Shown here piece by piece: positions 45,803 to 55,778 of a stretch of DNA of 64,000 nt. This DNA is from Propionibacteriaceae bacterium (GTDB taxonomy: Bacteria; Actinomycetota; Actinomycetes; Propionibacteriales; Propionibacteriaceae): contig JAUNKV010000001.1 in assembly GCA_030532575.1 (NCBI GenBank), forward strand, positions 62,001-126,000, given 5' to 3'. The position numbers were made by a program, and so were the translations under genes. A model generated the notes under the pieces. It had not been told where the DNA came from. It did no database searches and was given only the letters and a program-made list of their open reading frames with translations. Within the stretch, counting starts at the first letter, position 1. Each line of letters begins with the position of its first letter.

Positions 45803-47292
45803 CGGGTCTCCCCCATCCGTGCGGCGCGCCTGAGCGCGGTGATGACAGCTGCTGCCTTGTGGGAACACTCCGCATCCTCCAGCTCAGGCCTGGAGTCCGC
45901 GACGATCCCGGCCCCGGCCTGGACGTGGGCCACGCCGTCGCGCAGCACCGCAGTACGAATCGCGATGGCGACATCGGAGTTGCCAGCGAAGTCGAAGTAG
46001 CCGACCACGCCGCCGTAGAGGCCCCGACGGCTCACCTCCAGCTCGTCGATGATCTCCATCGCGCGCACCTTCGGCGCCCCGGACAGGGTTCCGGCAGGGA
46101 AGCAGGACAGCGTCGCATCCAGGGCGTCACGTCCCGCCGCCAGTTTCCCGGAGACCGCAGCCTCCAGGTGCATGATGTGGCTGTAGCGGTGAATCCGCAT
46201 GAACTCGTGGACGGTGACGCTGCCGGGCCGACAGATCCGCCCCAGGTCGTTTCGCCCGAGATCGACCAGCATCAGGTGCTCGGCACGTTCCTTCGGGTCG
46301 GCCAGCAGCTCCTCACCCAGGCGCTGGTCCTCGGCCTCGGTGCTCCCCCTGGGCCTCGACCCCGCGATGGGTCGCGTGGTGGCAAGCTCCCCCTTGACCG
46401 TCACGAGGGCCTCCGGGCTGGAACCCACGACGGCGAAACCGGGCAGCCGCAGCAGGTAGAGATAGGGGCTCGGGTTGGTCAACCGGAGCGCCCGGTAGAC
46501 CTCCAGGGCATCCGAGGTGGTCTCGACGTCGAAGCGCTGCGAGAGCACCACCTGGAAGGCCTCCCCCGCCTCGATCTCCCGGATCGTCTCCCTGACCGCC
46601 TGCTGGTACTCCTCGGCGCTGCGTTGCCGATGCACCACGAGATCGGCCAGCCCCTCCTGCACGGGGGCCGCCAGGGAGGGCATCGGTTCGGCGAGCCGCC
46701 GGGCCATCTCCTCGAGATCGGCCACCGCGTCACGCCAGGCCCGCTCCACGCCGTCGTCTGAGCCGTCGTAGTTGATGGCATTGGCGATGAGGATCACCTC
46801 GCCGGTGTGATGGTCGAGCACCGCCATCCGGGAGGCGAGCATCATCACCAGCTCGGGCAGCTGCAGATCGTCGACGCAGCCATCGGGCAGCCGCTCCAGG
46901 CGACGCACGACGTCGTAGCCCAGGTAGCCCACCATCCCGGCTTGGAACGGCGGCAGCCCCGGCGTCGCGGGGGTCGCCAGCTCCGTCAGGGTGGCACGCA
47001 GCACCTCCAGCGGGTCTCCCTCGCCGATCCCCGCCAGCTCCTGACCCAGCCAGACCGCACGGCCCTCCCGCTCGGTCAGCGTCGCCGTGGTGTGCACCCC
47101 GACGAAGGACCACCTCGACCACACCCCCTCAGATGCGGATTCGAGCAGGAAGGTGCCCTCCCTGCTGCCGCAGAGCGTGGCGTAGAGTCCGACGGCGGTG
47201 AGGTGGTCGCCGGTCAGACGGGTGTGGACGCTGATGACCCGGCGGTCACGGGCCAGCTCGGTGAACTCCTTCAGTCCAGGGGTGATTCTCAC
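45799..47292 (-). CDS. trpE: Anthranilate synthase component I
   Basis: A 497-residue chorismate-utilising enzyme. The C-terminal catalytic half contains [22 protein letters not shown] and [19 protein letters not shown], and the N-terminal half includes the feedback-site region LLESASEG near 51-58. The GTG at 47292 is chosen because GGAGGA lies 7 bases upstream and it overlaps the hisI stop (GTGA). The glutaminase partner TrpG is not encoded nearby. Confidence 0.94.
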   Translation of the reverse strand: MRITPGLKEFTELARDRRVISVHTRLTGDHLTAVGLYATLCGSREGTFLLESASEGVWSRWSFVGVHTTATLTEREGRAVWLGQELAGIGEGDPLEVLRATLTELATPATPGLPPFQAGMVGYLGYDVVRRLERLPDGCVDDLQLPELVMMLASRMAVLDHHTGEVILIANAINYDGSDDGVERAWRDAVADLEEMARRLAEPMPSLAAPVQEGLADLVVHRQRSAEEYQQAVRETIREIEAGEAFQVVLSQRFDVETTSDALEVYRALRLTNPSPYLYLLRLPGFAVVGSSPEALVTVKGELATTRPIAGSRPRGSTEAEDQRLGEELLADPKERAEHLMLVDLGRNDLGRICRPGSVTVHEFMRIHRYSHIMHLEAAVSGKLAAGRDALDATLSCFPAGTLSGAPKVRAMEIIDELEVSRRGLYGGVVGYFDFAGNSDVAIAIRTAVLRDGVAHVQAGAGIVADSRPELEDAECSHKAAAVITALRRAARMGETR

Positions 47293-47636
47293 GCCAGGTC
47301 CTCCTTGGTCAGCTCGGTGAAGAAACACTCGGGCTCACCGGTGTGACAGGCGGCACCGCTCTGATTCACCGTGAGCAGGACGGCGTCGCCGTCGCAGTCC
47401 AGGTGCACCGAGACCACCTGCTGCACGTTCCCGGAGGTCTCGCCCTTGACCCAGTACTCCTGCCTGCTCCTCGACCAGTAGGTGGCGCGGCCACTGGACA
47501 GGGTCCGCGCCAGCGCCTCGGAGTCCATCCAGGCGAGCATCAGCACCGCTCCCGTGGTGGCCTCCTGTGCGACGGCGGGAACGAGCCCGTCGGCGTTGAA
47601 CTTCAGCCGGGAGGCCAGGTCGTGGGACAACTGCAT
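47289..47636 (-). CDS. hisI: Phosphoribosyl-AMP cyclohydrolase
   Basis: A 115-residue single-function HisI (no HisE fusion). Motifs [31 protein letters not shown], the metal region HLDCDGDA and the C-terminal Cys block ACHTG are characteristic. It opens the purine-like ring of PR-AMP in histidine synthesis. It heads a cluster with trpE-C-B-A, linking histidine and tryptophan synthesis. Confidence 0.95.
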   Translation of the reverse strand: MQLSHDLASRLKFNADGLVPAVAQEATTGAVLMLAWMDSEALARTLSSGRATYWSRSRQEYWVKGETSGNVQQVVSVHLDCDGDAVLLTVNQSGAACHTGEPECFFTELTKEDLA

Positions 47637-47685
47637 GGGTTCATTGTGTCGCTTGCCGCCCCGATTGCCCCACCGTGACCACCAT

Positions 47686-48798
47686 TCAGCGCGTCAGCTC
47701 CACCCCTGAGGCCGCCAGCAGGGCCAGGCCGTACAGTGCAGCATCGGCTCCCAGCGATGCGGCCTCGATCCGCAACGCCTCGGTCATCAGGGGGTGACAG
47801 CCGTCGTAGATCCGGGCCCGCACCGCGGAGACGAAGTGCTGCGAGGAGGCCAGCCCTCCGGTCAGGAACACCGCGTCCGGGTTGAAGAAGCTCACCACCG
47901 GGCTCAGCACCTCACCCAGGTGGGAGCCAGCGGTGCGGATCATCGTGGTGGCCACCGGATCGCCGTCGGCCGCCAGCTCCAGGACATCCAAGGTGGTGGC
48001 CACCTGGACCTGCTGCTCCTGCAACCGCGTCACGATCCCGGCCCCTGAGGCGATGGTCTCCAGGCAGCCGAGCTTGCCGCAGGTGCACGGGCGCGGCCCG
48101 GCCGCCTCCACCCGGGTGTGGGTGACATCCCCGGAGGCCGAGGTCGCCCCCCGGTGCAGCTGGCCGTCCACGATGATCCCGGAGCCGATGGCGGTCCCGG
48201 CCTTGACCGTGACGGAGTGGCCGCGGCTGCCGAACTGGACCCGGTGCTCCCCGAGGGCCATCGCGTTGGCATCGTTCTCCACCACGACGGGGACCCCGAG
48301 CAGCTCGGCCGCCGCGCGGCGCACGGGAAAACCGGCCCAGCCAGGCATCCGGGACGGCAACCGTACCGAGCCGTCGGGCTGAACCGGCCCGGGCAGCGCG
48401 AGCCCCACGGCCAACATCGGCCCCTCCAGGGGCAACTGCTGAATCTGCCGCTGCAGGGCAGCCAGCACCAGTTCGGGACCTTGGGCGATGGACAGCTCCT
48501 GTGTGAGCACGAAGGACAGGTTCCCGTGCAGGTCGGCCAGCCCGACCCGGGCATGGTTACCGCCCAGTTCCACCACGATGACGTGGCCGGGGGGCTGGTT
48601 GAGGCGCAGTCTGCGGCGCGGCCTGCCACCTCGTGAGGCCACCACCCCGTCCTCGATGACCACCCCTTCGGCGATGAGTTGGCTCACCCAGGCCGAGGCC
48701 GTGGACGCGGAAACCCCCAGTTGCCTGGCGAGCTCCGCCCTCGAGGTCACGGAACCGTCAGCCAGCAGGTTCCGAATTGAGACATCAGGTCGGGCCAT
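47686..48798 (-). CDS. ROK-family transcriptional repressor
   Basis: A 370-residue NagC/XylR-type ROK regulator. A winged helix-turn-helix is at about 15-50 ([24 protein letters not shown]), followed by a ROK sugar-binding domain with the full zinc motif [10 protein letters not shown]. It diverges from the sugar ABC operon and is the obvious candidate to bind the palindrome at 48957-48978. The inducer is likely the transported sugar or its phosphate (inference). Confidence 0.9.
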   Translation of the reverse strand: MARPDVSIRNLLADGSVTSRAELARQLGVSASTASAWVSQLIAEGVVIEDGVVASRGGRPRRRLRLNQPPGHVIVVELGGNHARVGLADLHGNLSFVLTQELSIAQGPELVLAALQRQIQQLPLEGPMLAVGLALPGPVQPDGSVRLPSRMPGWAGFPVRRAAAELLGVPVVVENDANAMALGEHRVQFGSRGHSVTVKAGTAIGSGIIVDGQLHRGATSASGDVTHTRVEAAGPRPCTCGKLGCLETIASGAGIVTRLQEQQVQVATTLDVLELAADGDPVATTMIRTAGSHLGEVLSPVVSFFNPDAVFLTGGLASSQHFVSAVRARIYDGCHPLMTEALRIEAASLGADAALYGLALLAASGVELTR

Positions 48799-48903
48799 GC
48801 CCTTACTTTAACCAGAGTCGAAAAAACAAGCTGCGAGCGCTCAGACACTGCACCGCGCCGGAGCGCCAAGCATCACGGTTCTGCAACGGTTTCGCATCCG
48901 AAG

Positions 48904-48932
48904 TTGCGCAACCCCGGCCGGAGCCCTACTGT
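48904..48932 (+). promoter_or_regulatory. Predicted promoter of the sugar operon
   Basis: A -35-like TTGCGC (48904-48909) and a -10-like TACTGT (48927-48932) are separated by 17 bases. Transcription would begin near 48939, upstream of the palindrome and ribosome-binding site. Confidence 0.5.
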
Positions 48933-48956
48933 CGGTTGTGCCAATAAGGCCACTAA

Positions 48957-48978
48957 CTTAATTCGAGGACGAATTAAG
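48957..48978. promoter_or_regulatory. Operator-like palindrome of the sugar operon
   Basis: Perfect 9-base arms CTTAATTCG (48957-48965) and its complement (48970-48978) flank an AGGA spacer. AT-rich palindromes of this kind are typical ROK-repressor sites. It lies just downstream of the predicted start point and 3 bases before the ribosome-binding site AAGGAGG (48982-48988), so a bound repressor would block the operon. Confidence 0.65.
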
Positions 48979-48992
48979 CAAAAGGAGGAGCA

Positions 48993-50261
48993 ATGAAGGT
49001 CAACTTCCGCAAGGTCGTTGCACTGACCGCTGTCGCTGCGCTGGCCCTCACCGGATGCGGCGGCAAGGGTGGTGGAGCCGAGACCGGCGCTGACGGCCGT
49101 CCGAAGATCATCGTTGACATGTGGGCAGGCGGTGAGGAGGACACCGCTGCCATCAAGAAGCAGATCGAGATCGCCCAGAAGGCGCTGCCGGACATCGAGA
49201 TCGAGCTGCGCACCGCCCCCTGGGGTGACTTCTTCACCAAGCTGACCAGCAACATGGGCACCGGGAACATGGCCTGTGTGACCGGCATGAACTCCGGCAA
49301 GCTCAGCGACTTCAAGGAGGGCTTCGTCGAGCTGACCGAGGCCGACCTGGCCACCGCCGGACTCTCGGCCAAGGACCTGGCCCCGGGGGCCACCGACATC
49401 CTCAGCAGCTCCGGCACCATGTACGGGGTTCCCTTCGACATGGCCACCATGCTGGTCTACTACAACGCCGACATGATCCAGGCCACCGGGGCTCCCGAAC
49501 CGCGCGTCGGTTGGACCTTCGAGGACTTCGAGGCCACGGCGAAGGCCGCCACCACCGGGGACAAGCAGGGATTCGCCGTCGGCATGGGTGACTTCCAGTG
49601 GCAGGCCCTGCCCATCGCGAAGGCCGGTGCCCAGCCGGTCACCGCCGAGGGGAAGCTCGACATCGCCAACCCCGCCTTCGTCGAGGCCGCCACCTGGTAC
49701 TCCGGCCTGGTCACCGAACACCATGTCGCCCTCCCAGTCGCCTCCGCCTCAGACGCCGGCTGGGGCGAGGAGCAGTACAGCAACGGCAACGCCGCGATGG
49801 CGGTGGACGGCACCTGGAACGCCGTCAGCTACCTCGGCAACGACGCAGGCTTCGAGGTCGGGATGGTCAACCTGCCCGCCGGTGCCAGCGGGTCCTCCCT
49901 CGGCCTGGTCCTCGGCTCCGGCTACGGCGTGGCCAAGACCTGCCAGAACAAGGAAGCGGCCCTCAAGGTGATGGGTGCGCTGCTGAGCAAGGAGGCCCAG
50001 GACCACATCGCGAGCTCCGGCCGCTCCTACCCCGCCCGGACCGAGTCCCAGCCGCTCTACTTCAGCTCCATCGACGAGAAGTACCGCGACCGGGTCAAGA
50101 CTGCCTACGAGGCGGCCTTCGCCCACGTCGAGGGCCAGCGCGTCTCCCCCAACTGGTCCAAGGTCAACGCCTACATCCAGCCTGAGCTGGTGAGCGTCTA
50201 CACCGGGGCCAAGCCGATGGCCGAGATGCTCCAGACCGCACAGCAGCAGTTCGAGCAGTGA
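48993..50261 (+). CDS. Sugar ABC transporter substrate-binding lipoprotein
   Basis: A 422-residue family-1 extracellular solute-binding protein. Lipobox LTGC follows a signal peptide. Binding-protein features include MYGVPFDMATMLVYYN and a C-terminal domain rich in aromatic residues. It is the first gene of a fucoside-linked operon; the substrate is inferred from the downstream GH29 enzyme. An optimal AAGGAGG precedes the ATG. Confidence 0.9.
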   Translation: MKVNFRKVVALTAVAALALTGCGGKGGGAETGADGRPKIIVDMWAGGEEDTAAIKKQIEIAQKALPDIEIELRTAPWGDFFTKLTSNMGTGNMACVTGMNSGKLSDFKEGFVELTEADLATAGLSAKDLAPGATDILSSSGTMYGVPFDMATMLVYYNADMIQATGAPEPRVGWTFEDFEATAKAATTGDKQGFAVGMGDFQWQALPIAKAGAQPVTAEGKLDIANPAFVEAATWYSGLVTEHHVALPVASASDAGWGEEQYSNGNAAMAVDGTWNAVSYLGNDAGFEVGMVNLPAGASGSSLGLVLGSGYGVAKTCQNKEAALKVMGALLSKEAQDHIASSGRSYPARTESQPLYFSSIDEKYRDRVKTAYEAAFAHVEGQRVSPNWSKVNAYIQPELVSVYTGAKPMAEMLQTAQQQFEQ

Positions 50262-51157
50262 CCACCTTGACCCGTGGCGCACTGCGCCGGAGCGAGGAAC
50301 GCCAGGCGCTGGGCTTCATCAGCCCGGCCCTGGTGGGCCTCGGCCTGTTCACCCTCTTCCCCATGGGCCTGTCCATCGTGATGAGCCTGTTCAACTGGCC
50401 CACCTTCGGGAGCCGGAGCTTCACCGGGCTGGGCAACTACCTGAAGCTGTTCACCGCCAGCCCGGACTTCTGGCCTGCGCTGCGCAACACCTTCGTCTTC
50501 GCCCTGGCCTACGTCCCGGTCAACATCGCCCTGTCCCTGGGCCTGGCGGTGTCCCTCAGCTCCAGAATCCGGGGACGCGGCGCACTCCGGGTGCTGTTCT
50601 TCATCCCCGTGGTGACCCCGATGGTGGCGAACATCCTGGTGTGGAAGATGCTGTTGCAGCCCCAGGGGGCGTTGAACGGCGCCTCCCAGGCCTGGTTCGG
50701 CCTCTCCCTGCCCAATTTCCTGGCCGATCCCGGCTGGGCGATGACGATGGTGGTGGTGATGTCGGTGTGGCAGGGCATGGGCTACAACATGCTGATCTTC
50801 TCCGCCGTGCTGGAGCAGCTGCCCGAGACCGTCCTCGAGGCGGCTCGGATCGACGGCGCGACGGGGGCCAGGCTGTTCTTCCAGGTGACCCTGCCCATGA
50901 TCTCCCCGGCCGTGTTCTTCGCCACCGTGATGACCATGATCGGCTCCCTCCAGGTGTTCGCGCAGCCTCAGCTGTTGACCGGGGGCGGGCCGGGCAATGC
51001 GACCCAACCCATCGTCCAGTTCATCTACAACCAGGGCTTCCGATTCCAGGATCTGGGCCTGGCAGCCGCCGCGGCCTGGCTGCTGTTCGCGATCATCATT
51101 GCTCTGACCGCACTCCAGTTCCAGGCCCAGAAGAAGTGGGTGCACTATGAGCACTGA
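50258..51157 (+). CDS. Sugar ABC transporter permease, MalF type
   Basis: A 299-residue permease with six membrane segments and the EAA loop EAARIDGATGARLFFQVTLP that contacts the ATPase. The GTG start overlaps the binding-protein stop (GTGA). No ATPase gene is in the operon, so a multitask MsiK-type ATPase encoded elsewhere is expected. Confidence 0.93.
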   Translation: MTTLTRGALRRSEERQALGFISPALVGLGLFTLFPMGLSIVMSLFNWPTFGSRSFTGLGNYLKLFTASPDFWPALRNTFVFALAYVPVNIALSLGLAVSLSSRIRGRGALRVLFFIPVVTPMVANILVWKMLLQPQGALNGASQAWFGLSLPNFLADPGWAMTMVVVMSVWQGMGYNMLIFSAVLEQLPETVLEAARIDGATGARLFFQVTLPMISPAVFFATVMTMIGSLQVFAQPQLLTGGGPGNATQPIVQFIYNQGFRFQDLGLAAAAAWLLFAIIIALTALQFQAQKKWVHYEH

Positions 51158-52007
51158 CCTGACCCGCGAGAGCCCCCGGCGTGTGGGCCGCACCCGCCTG
51201 ATCCTGGCCCACGTGACGATCTACCTGGCAGCACTGATCTTCGCCGCTCCACTGATCTACGCGGTGTTCTCGGCGATGAAACCGAACAACGAGATCTTCT
51301 CCTCTCCCCCACGTCTGCTCGGCTCCCAGCTGAAATGGACGAACTTCCTCGAGGTGTTCAGTTACGGCCCCTTCATCACCTACATGCTGAACTCCCTGTT
51401 CGTGGCGGTGACCGGCACCCTGCTGGTGCTTTTCGTCTCCTCCACCGCGGCCTTCGCGTTCGCCCGCCTGAGGTGGCGGGGGCGTGACCTGGTCTTCGTG
51501 CTGTTCCTGGCCACCCTCATGGTCCCAGCCGAGGTGGTCGTCATCCCGCTGTACACCCTGATGGGCTGGTTCGGCTGGGTGAACTCCTACCAGGCCCTGA
51601 TCCTGCCGTTCGCCTTCAGTGCCTTCGGCACCTTCCTGCTGCGCCAGTTCTACCGTTCGATCCCCTACGAGCTCGATGAGGCGGCTCGGGTCGATGGTGC
51701 AGGGGTCATCCGCATCTACTGGCGCATCATCGTGCCCCTGTCACGCTCCGCATTGGCGGTCCTGGCGGTGTTCACCTTCCTGGGGTTCTGGAACTCCTAC
51801 CTGTGGCCCCTGATCGTCACCGTCGACTACTCGACCCTCGGCACCCTGCCGATCGGCCTGGCCTCCTTCTCCACCCAGCAGGGAACCCGCTGGGATCTGC
51901 AGATGGCGGCTGCGGTGATCTCGATGCTGCCCACCACCATCCTGGTCATCGCGTTGCAGAAGCACCTGGTGCGCGGCATCGCGATGGCGGGGCTGGGAGG
52001 TCGTTGA
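51147..52007 (+). CDS. Sugar ABC transporter permease, MalG type
   Basis: A 286-residue permease with six membrane segments and the EAA loop EAARVDGAGVIRIYWRIIVP. It overlaps the first permease gene by 11 bases and shares a base with the next start (TGATG). Confidence 0.93.
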   Translation: MSTDLTRESPRRVGRTRLILAHVTIYLAALIFAAPLIYAVFSAMKPNNEIFSSPPRLLGSQLKWTNFLEVFSYGPFITYMLNSLFVAVTGTLLVLFVSSTAAFAFARLRWRGRDLVFVLFLATLMVPAEVVVIPLYTLMGWFGWVNSYQALILPFAFSAFGTFLLRQFYRSIPYELDEAARVDGAGVIRIYWRIIVPLSRSALAVLAVFTFLGFWNSYLWPLIVTVDYSTLGTLPIGLASFSTQQGTRWDLQMAAAVISMLPTTILVIALQKHLVRGIAMAGLGGR

Positions 52008-52918
52008 TGGTCACCGCGGGTATCGACATCGGTGGCACCAAGATCACTGCGGTCCTGGCCGACGACGAGGGCACTGTGCTGGCCTGTGAGACCGTTGCCT
52101 CAGGACATGGTGGACAGGCCCTGATCGACGGCGCGGTGTCCCTGCTGTCCAGGCTGGAGACCTCCTGCGGCATCCTTGCCGATGCCGTCGGCGTGGGTGC
52201 GGCTGGTGTGATCGATCCGGTCAGTGGTGAGGTCTTGGCCGCCTCCGGCACCTTCCCGGACTGGGTGGGAAGACTCCCGGCCCGGGCCATCGCCGAGCAG
52301 CTGGGACGCCCGGTCCGGCTGGTCAACGATGTCAACGCCTTCCTCGGCGGCGAGGCCCGCTGGGGGGTGTTGCGCGGGGTTCGCGACGCCCTGGCCATCA
52401 TGCTGGGAACTGGTGTGGGCGGGGCCCTCCTGCTGGCAGGAGAACTCCGGGGCGGCCCCAGGGGAAGCGCCGGGGAGATCGGGCACACTCCCGGCTACTC
52501 GGACCTGCCCTGCACCTGCGGTGGCACCGGCCATCTGGAAACCTTGGCCTCGGGCCGCTCCCTCGGGCTGCGTTACGGGGAGCTGACCGGCCGGATCGGG
52601 CTCAGCGGCCGTGAGGTCGCACTCCGCGCCCAGGCAGGTGACCCGGCTGCCACCCAGGTGTTCAGCCTGGCCGGGCAGGCCCTGGCGCAGGGCATCGTCG
52701 TCACCACCACGCTGCTGGACCTGACCGATGTCGTCATCGGTGGTGGGGTGAGCGCCGCATGGGATCTGCTGGAACCCCCGCTGGTTTCAGCTCTCAGGGC
52801 CAGCCCACCCATCACCGTCCCCATCCCCCGGGTGCACCGAGCCTCTCTCGCCAGCACAGCGCTGGGGGCCGCTGCCCTGGCCCTTCCCACCGTCTCAACC
52901 CCTGTGAGGACCCCATGA
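52007..52918 (+). CDS. ROK-family sugar kinase
   Basis: A 303-residue ROK protein without a DNA-binding domain, so probably a sugar kinase. The ATP motif is GIDIGGTKITAVLADD near 5-20. In the zinc motif the last Cys is replaced: CTCGGTGHLE instead of CxCGxxGCxE. It overlaps neighbours on both sides and likely phosphorylates a sugar released by the operon's glycosidase, though fucose itself is usually handled by a different kinase family. Confidence 0.85.
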   Translation: MVTAGIDIGGTKITAVLADDEGTVLACETVASGHGGQALIDGAVSLLSRLETSCGILADAVGVGAAGVIDPVSGEVLAASGTFPDWVGRLPARAIAEQLGRPVRLVNDVNAFLGGEARWGVLRGVRDALAIMLGTGVGGALLLAGELRGGPRGSAGEIGHTPGYSDLPCTCGGTGHLETLASGRSLGLRYGELTGRIGLSGREVALRAQAGDPAATQVFSLAGQALAQGIVVTTTLLDLTDVVIGGGVSAAWDLLEPPLVSALRASPPITVPIPRVHRASLASTALGAAALALPTVSTPVRTP

Positions 52919-54447
52919 CCGCTGCTGACATCTGGTGCCCGCCCCTGCCTCCCGTCTCCGGTGGGCTTTCCCGACCACGCATCGGGATCGCTGGCATCTC
53001 CATCGAGGCCAGCACCTTCTCCCCGCACCTGAGTGACGACGATGCCTTCACCCTGCGGGAGGGCGAGGAGCTGCTCTCCTACTATCCCTTCCTCGAGATC
53101 GGCCGTGACCTCAGGGAAGCCGCCGAGTGGGTGCCACTGCACCACGGTCGTGCCCTGCCCGGCGGCCCGGTTCCCCGTGGCACCTATCAGCGGATGAAGG
53201 ATCGCATCCTGGAGCTGGCGAAGCAGCAAGGACCTTTCGACGGTTTCCTGCTGGACCTTCACGGGGCCATGAGCGTGATCGGGATGCGCGATGCCGAGGC
53301 CGACCTCACCACCGCGCTGCGTGAGGTGATCGGACCGACCCCCTTGATCTCCTGCACCCAGGACCTCCACGGAAACGTCTCGGCAGCCCTGGTCGAGCAG
53401 GTCGATCTCATCACCTGCTACCGGATGGCCCCCCACGAGGACTGGATGAACACCAAGGAGCGGGCCGCCCACAACCTGCTGCTGCGGCTCCGCGCCGGAA
53501 CCGGCCGTCCCTGGAAGGCCTTCGTCCCGATCCCGCTGCTGCTGCCCGGCGAGAAGACCAGCACCCGGGTTGAACCCGCGGCCTCGATCTACGGCCGCAT
53601 CCCGGAGCTCGAGGCCCGCGACGGGGTGCTCGATGCCGCCTTGTGGGTGGGTTATGCCTGGGCCGATGAGCCCCGCTGCCAGGCCGCCGTCGTGGTCACC
53701 GGCGACGACCGGGAAGCAGTGAGCGCTGGTGCGCGGGAGCTGGCCCAGGCCTGGTGGGATGCGCGGGAGGAGTTCTGCTTCGTCGGCCCCGCCGACACCC
53801 TGGCCGGTGCCCTGAACACCGCCCTGGCCGAGGGCGCGCCGCGTCCTCATGTCATCTCCGATTCCGGGGACAACCCCACCGCGGGTGGCGCAGGGGATGT
53901 CTCATGGACGATCCGGGAGCTGTTGGCTGATCCCCGCCTGGCCGACGGCGACCTCACGGTCATCCATGCCTCGACCTTCGATGCTGCAGCGGTCAGCCGT
54001 TGTTTCGAGGCGGGCGTCGGCGCGAGCGTCCACCTCTGGGTTGGGGGCAACGTCGACACGGTGGCTCCCCCCGCCGAATTCACCGGTGAGGTCTTCTCCC
54101 TGACCCCAGGAGACCCGGTTGCCGGTCGTCAGGCAGTGGTGCGCGCCGGGAGCGTCCACGTCGTCATCACCGAGCGACGCAAGCCCTTCCACCACCTCGA
54201 GGACTTCCGGCGCCTCGGGCTGGAGCCGTTGACCGCCGACATCGTGGTGGTCAAGATCGGCTACCTTGAGCCGGAGTTGTTCGATCTGGCGGCAGGCTGG
54301 ACCCTGGCGCTGACCCCGGGCGGGGTGGACCAGGACCTACCACGGCTGGGACACCGCAACCTCAAGCCCGGGACCTGGCCCTTCGACACCTCCTGCCCCG
54401 AGCCTGACCTCACCCCCGTCCTCACCCGTAGGGAGCCCACATGTTGA
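52915..54447 (+). CDS. M81-family metallopeptidase (MlrC-like)
   Basis: A 510-residue M81 protein. N-terminal block IGIAGISIEASTFSPH, then FDGFLLDLHGAMSV and CTQDLHGNVSAAL, carry the expected metal-binding Asp/His residues. MlrC is known from microcystin breakdown, but most homologues have unknown roles. Its ATG overlaps the kinase stop (ATGA), and its end overlaps the fucosidase by 7 bases, so it belongs to the sugar operon. Confidence 0.87.
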   Translation: MTAADIWCPPLPPVSGGLSRPRIGIAGISIEASTFSPHLSDDDAFTLREGEELLSYYPFLEIGRDLREAAEWVPLHHGRALPGGPVPRGTYQRMKDRILELAKQQGPFDGFLLDLHGAMSVIGMRDAEADLTTALREVIGPTPLISCTQDLHGNVSAALVEQVDLITCYRMAPHEDWMNTKERAAHNLLLRLRAGTGRPWKAFVPIPLLLPGEKTSTRVEPAASIYGRIPELEARDGVLDAALWVGYAWADEPRCQAAVVVTGDDREAVSAGARELAQAWWDAREEFCFVGPADTLAGALNTALAEGAPRPHVISDSGDNPTAGGAGDVSWTIRELLADPRLADGDLTVIHASTFDAAAVSRCFEAGVGASVHLWVGGNVDTVAPPAEFTGEVFSLTPGDPVAGRQAVVRAGSVHVVITERRKPFHHLEDFRRLGLEPLTADIVVVKIGYLEPELFDLAAGWTLALTPGGVDQDLPRLGHRNLKPGTWPFDTSCPEPDLTPVLTRREPTC

Positions 54448-55778
54448 ACTTCGAGATGCGCACCGGGCCCGACCTTGATGTCGTCTACCCCGATGTCACC
54501 CCGCCCCAGTGGTACCGGGATGCCAAGCTCGGGGTGTTCATCCACTGGGGCATCTTCTCCCTGCCCGCCTGGGCCGAGACCCATGACGGCAACATCCCCG
54601 TGGAGGAGGCCTACGCCCGTCACCGCTACGCCGAGTGGTACGCCAACACCGTGCGCATCCCCGGCTCCCCCGCCCGGGCCCGGCACGTGGCCCAGTACGG
54701 GTCGGGCACCAGCTACGAGGACCTGGCCGATCACTGGAAGCTCCCGGACTTCGATGCCACCGCCCTGGTGCAGGCGGTGCTGCGCAGTGGAGCCCGCTAC
54801 GTGGTGCCGGTGACCAAGCATCACGATGGTTTCTGCCTGTGGGACACGACCACGACGGGGTTCAATGCGGCTCGTCGCGGACCAGGACGAGACCTCATCG
54901 ACGAGTTGGCCAAGGCCACCCGGGCCGCCGGTGCCCGCTTCGGGGTCTACTTCTCCGGCGCCCTGGACTGGCACGTCAGCGACTTCCCTCCCATCCAGTC
55001 GGATCGGGACCTGTTCCTGCTTCGCCGCTGTGACGAGGAGTTCGCCCGCTACGCCGCCGCCCAGCTGGACGAGCTCATCACCCGGTTCTCACCGTCGCTG
55101 CTGTGGAACGACATCGAGTGGCCGGATGCAGGCAAGGGCAACGACGACTTCGGGGTCGCTGCGCTGTGGCGGCGCTACCTCGAGGCCGTGCCCGAGGGTG
55201 TGGTCAACGACCGCTGGGGGGTACCAGCCCACGGTCACCTGACCCGCGAGTACACCGATGTGACAGGTGTCCAGCCCGTGGTGTGGGAATCCACCCGAGG
55301 GCTTGGGGCCTCCTTCGGCTACAACAGTGCTGAGGACGAGTCCCACAGCCTCGGGGGAACCGAGCTCATCCGGTACTTCGTGGACGTGGTGGCCAACAAC
55401 GGCAACCTGCTCATCAACGTCGGCCCCCGATCCGACGGTTCGATACCCGAGCTCCAGCAACAGGCCCTCGACGAGCTGGGCCGGTGGCTGGCGGTCAACG
55501 GTGAGGCCATCTTCGCCTCCCGGCCCTGGCTGCGCTCCGGTGAGGGGACGGTGCGTCACACTGTCGCGAACGGTCGGCTCTTCGCCCACTGCCTGGAACC
55601 GGCCAGCGGGGTGCTTCAGCTGCCCGATGAACTGAGGCAGGTGACGAGCGTGACATGGTTGGGCGGCGGGGAGACGACGGTGAACAACGGCGAGGCCGAG
55701 ATCCCCGAGCACCTGCGCGGAAGTGCGGTGGCGGTGGCACGAGTGGCAGATGGAGCACCCTCTAAGCTGAGCGCATGA
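54441..55778 (+). CDS. GH29 alpha-L-fucosidase
   Basis: A 445-residue glycoside hydrolase. The GH29 N-terminal block AKLGVFIHWGIFS, the motif TKHHDGFCLWDTTTTG and the nucleophile Asp224 in LWNDIEWPD are visible. No signal peptide is seen, so it acts in the cytoplasm on fucosides imported by the ABC transporter. Terminal fucose removal from host-type glycans is a likely role (inference). Confidence 0.93.
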   Translation: MLNFEMRTGPDLDVVYPDVTPPQWYRDAKLGVFIHWGIFSLPAWAETHDGNIPVEEAYARHRYAEWYANTVRIPGSPARARHVAQYGSGTSYEDLADHWKLPDFDATALVQAVLRSGARYVVPVTKHHDGFCLWDTTTTGFNAARRGPGRDLIDELAKATRAAGARFGVYFSGALDWHVSDFPPIQSDRDLFLLRRCDEEFARYAAAQLDELITRFSPSLLWNDIEWPDAGKGNDDFGVAALWRRYLEAVPEGVVNDRWGVPAHGHLTREYTDVTGVQPVVWESTRGLGASFGYNSAEDESHSLGGTELIRYFVDVVANNGNLLINVGPRSDGSIPELQQQALDELGRWLAVNGEAIFASRPWLRSGEGTVRHTVANGRLFAHCLEPASGVLQLPDELRQVTSVTWLGGGETTVNNGEAEIPEHLRGSAVAVARVADGAPSKLSA

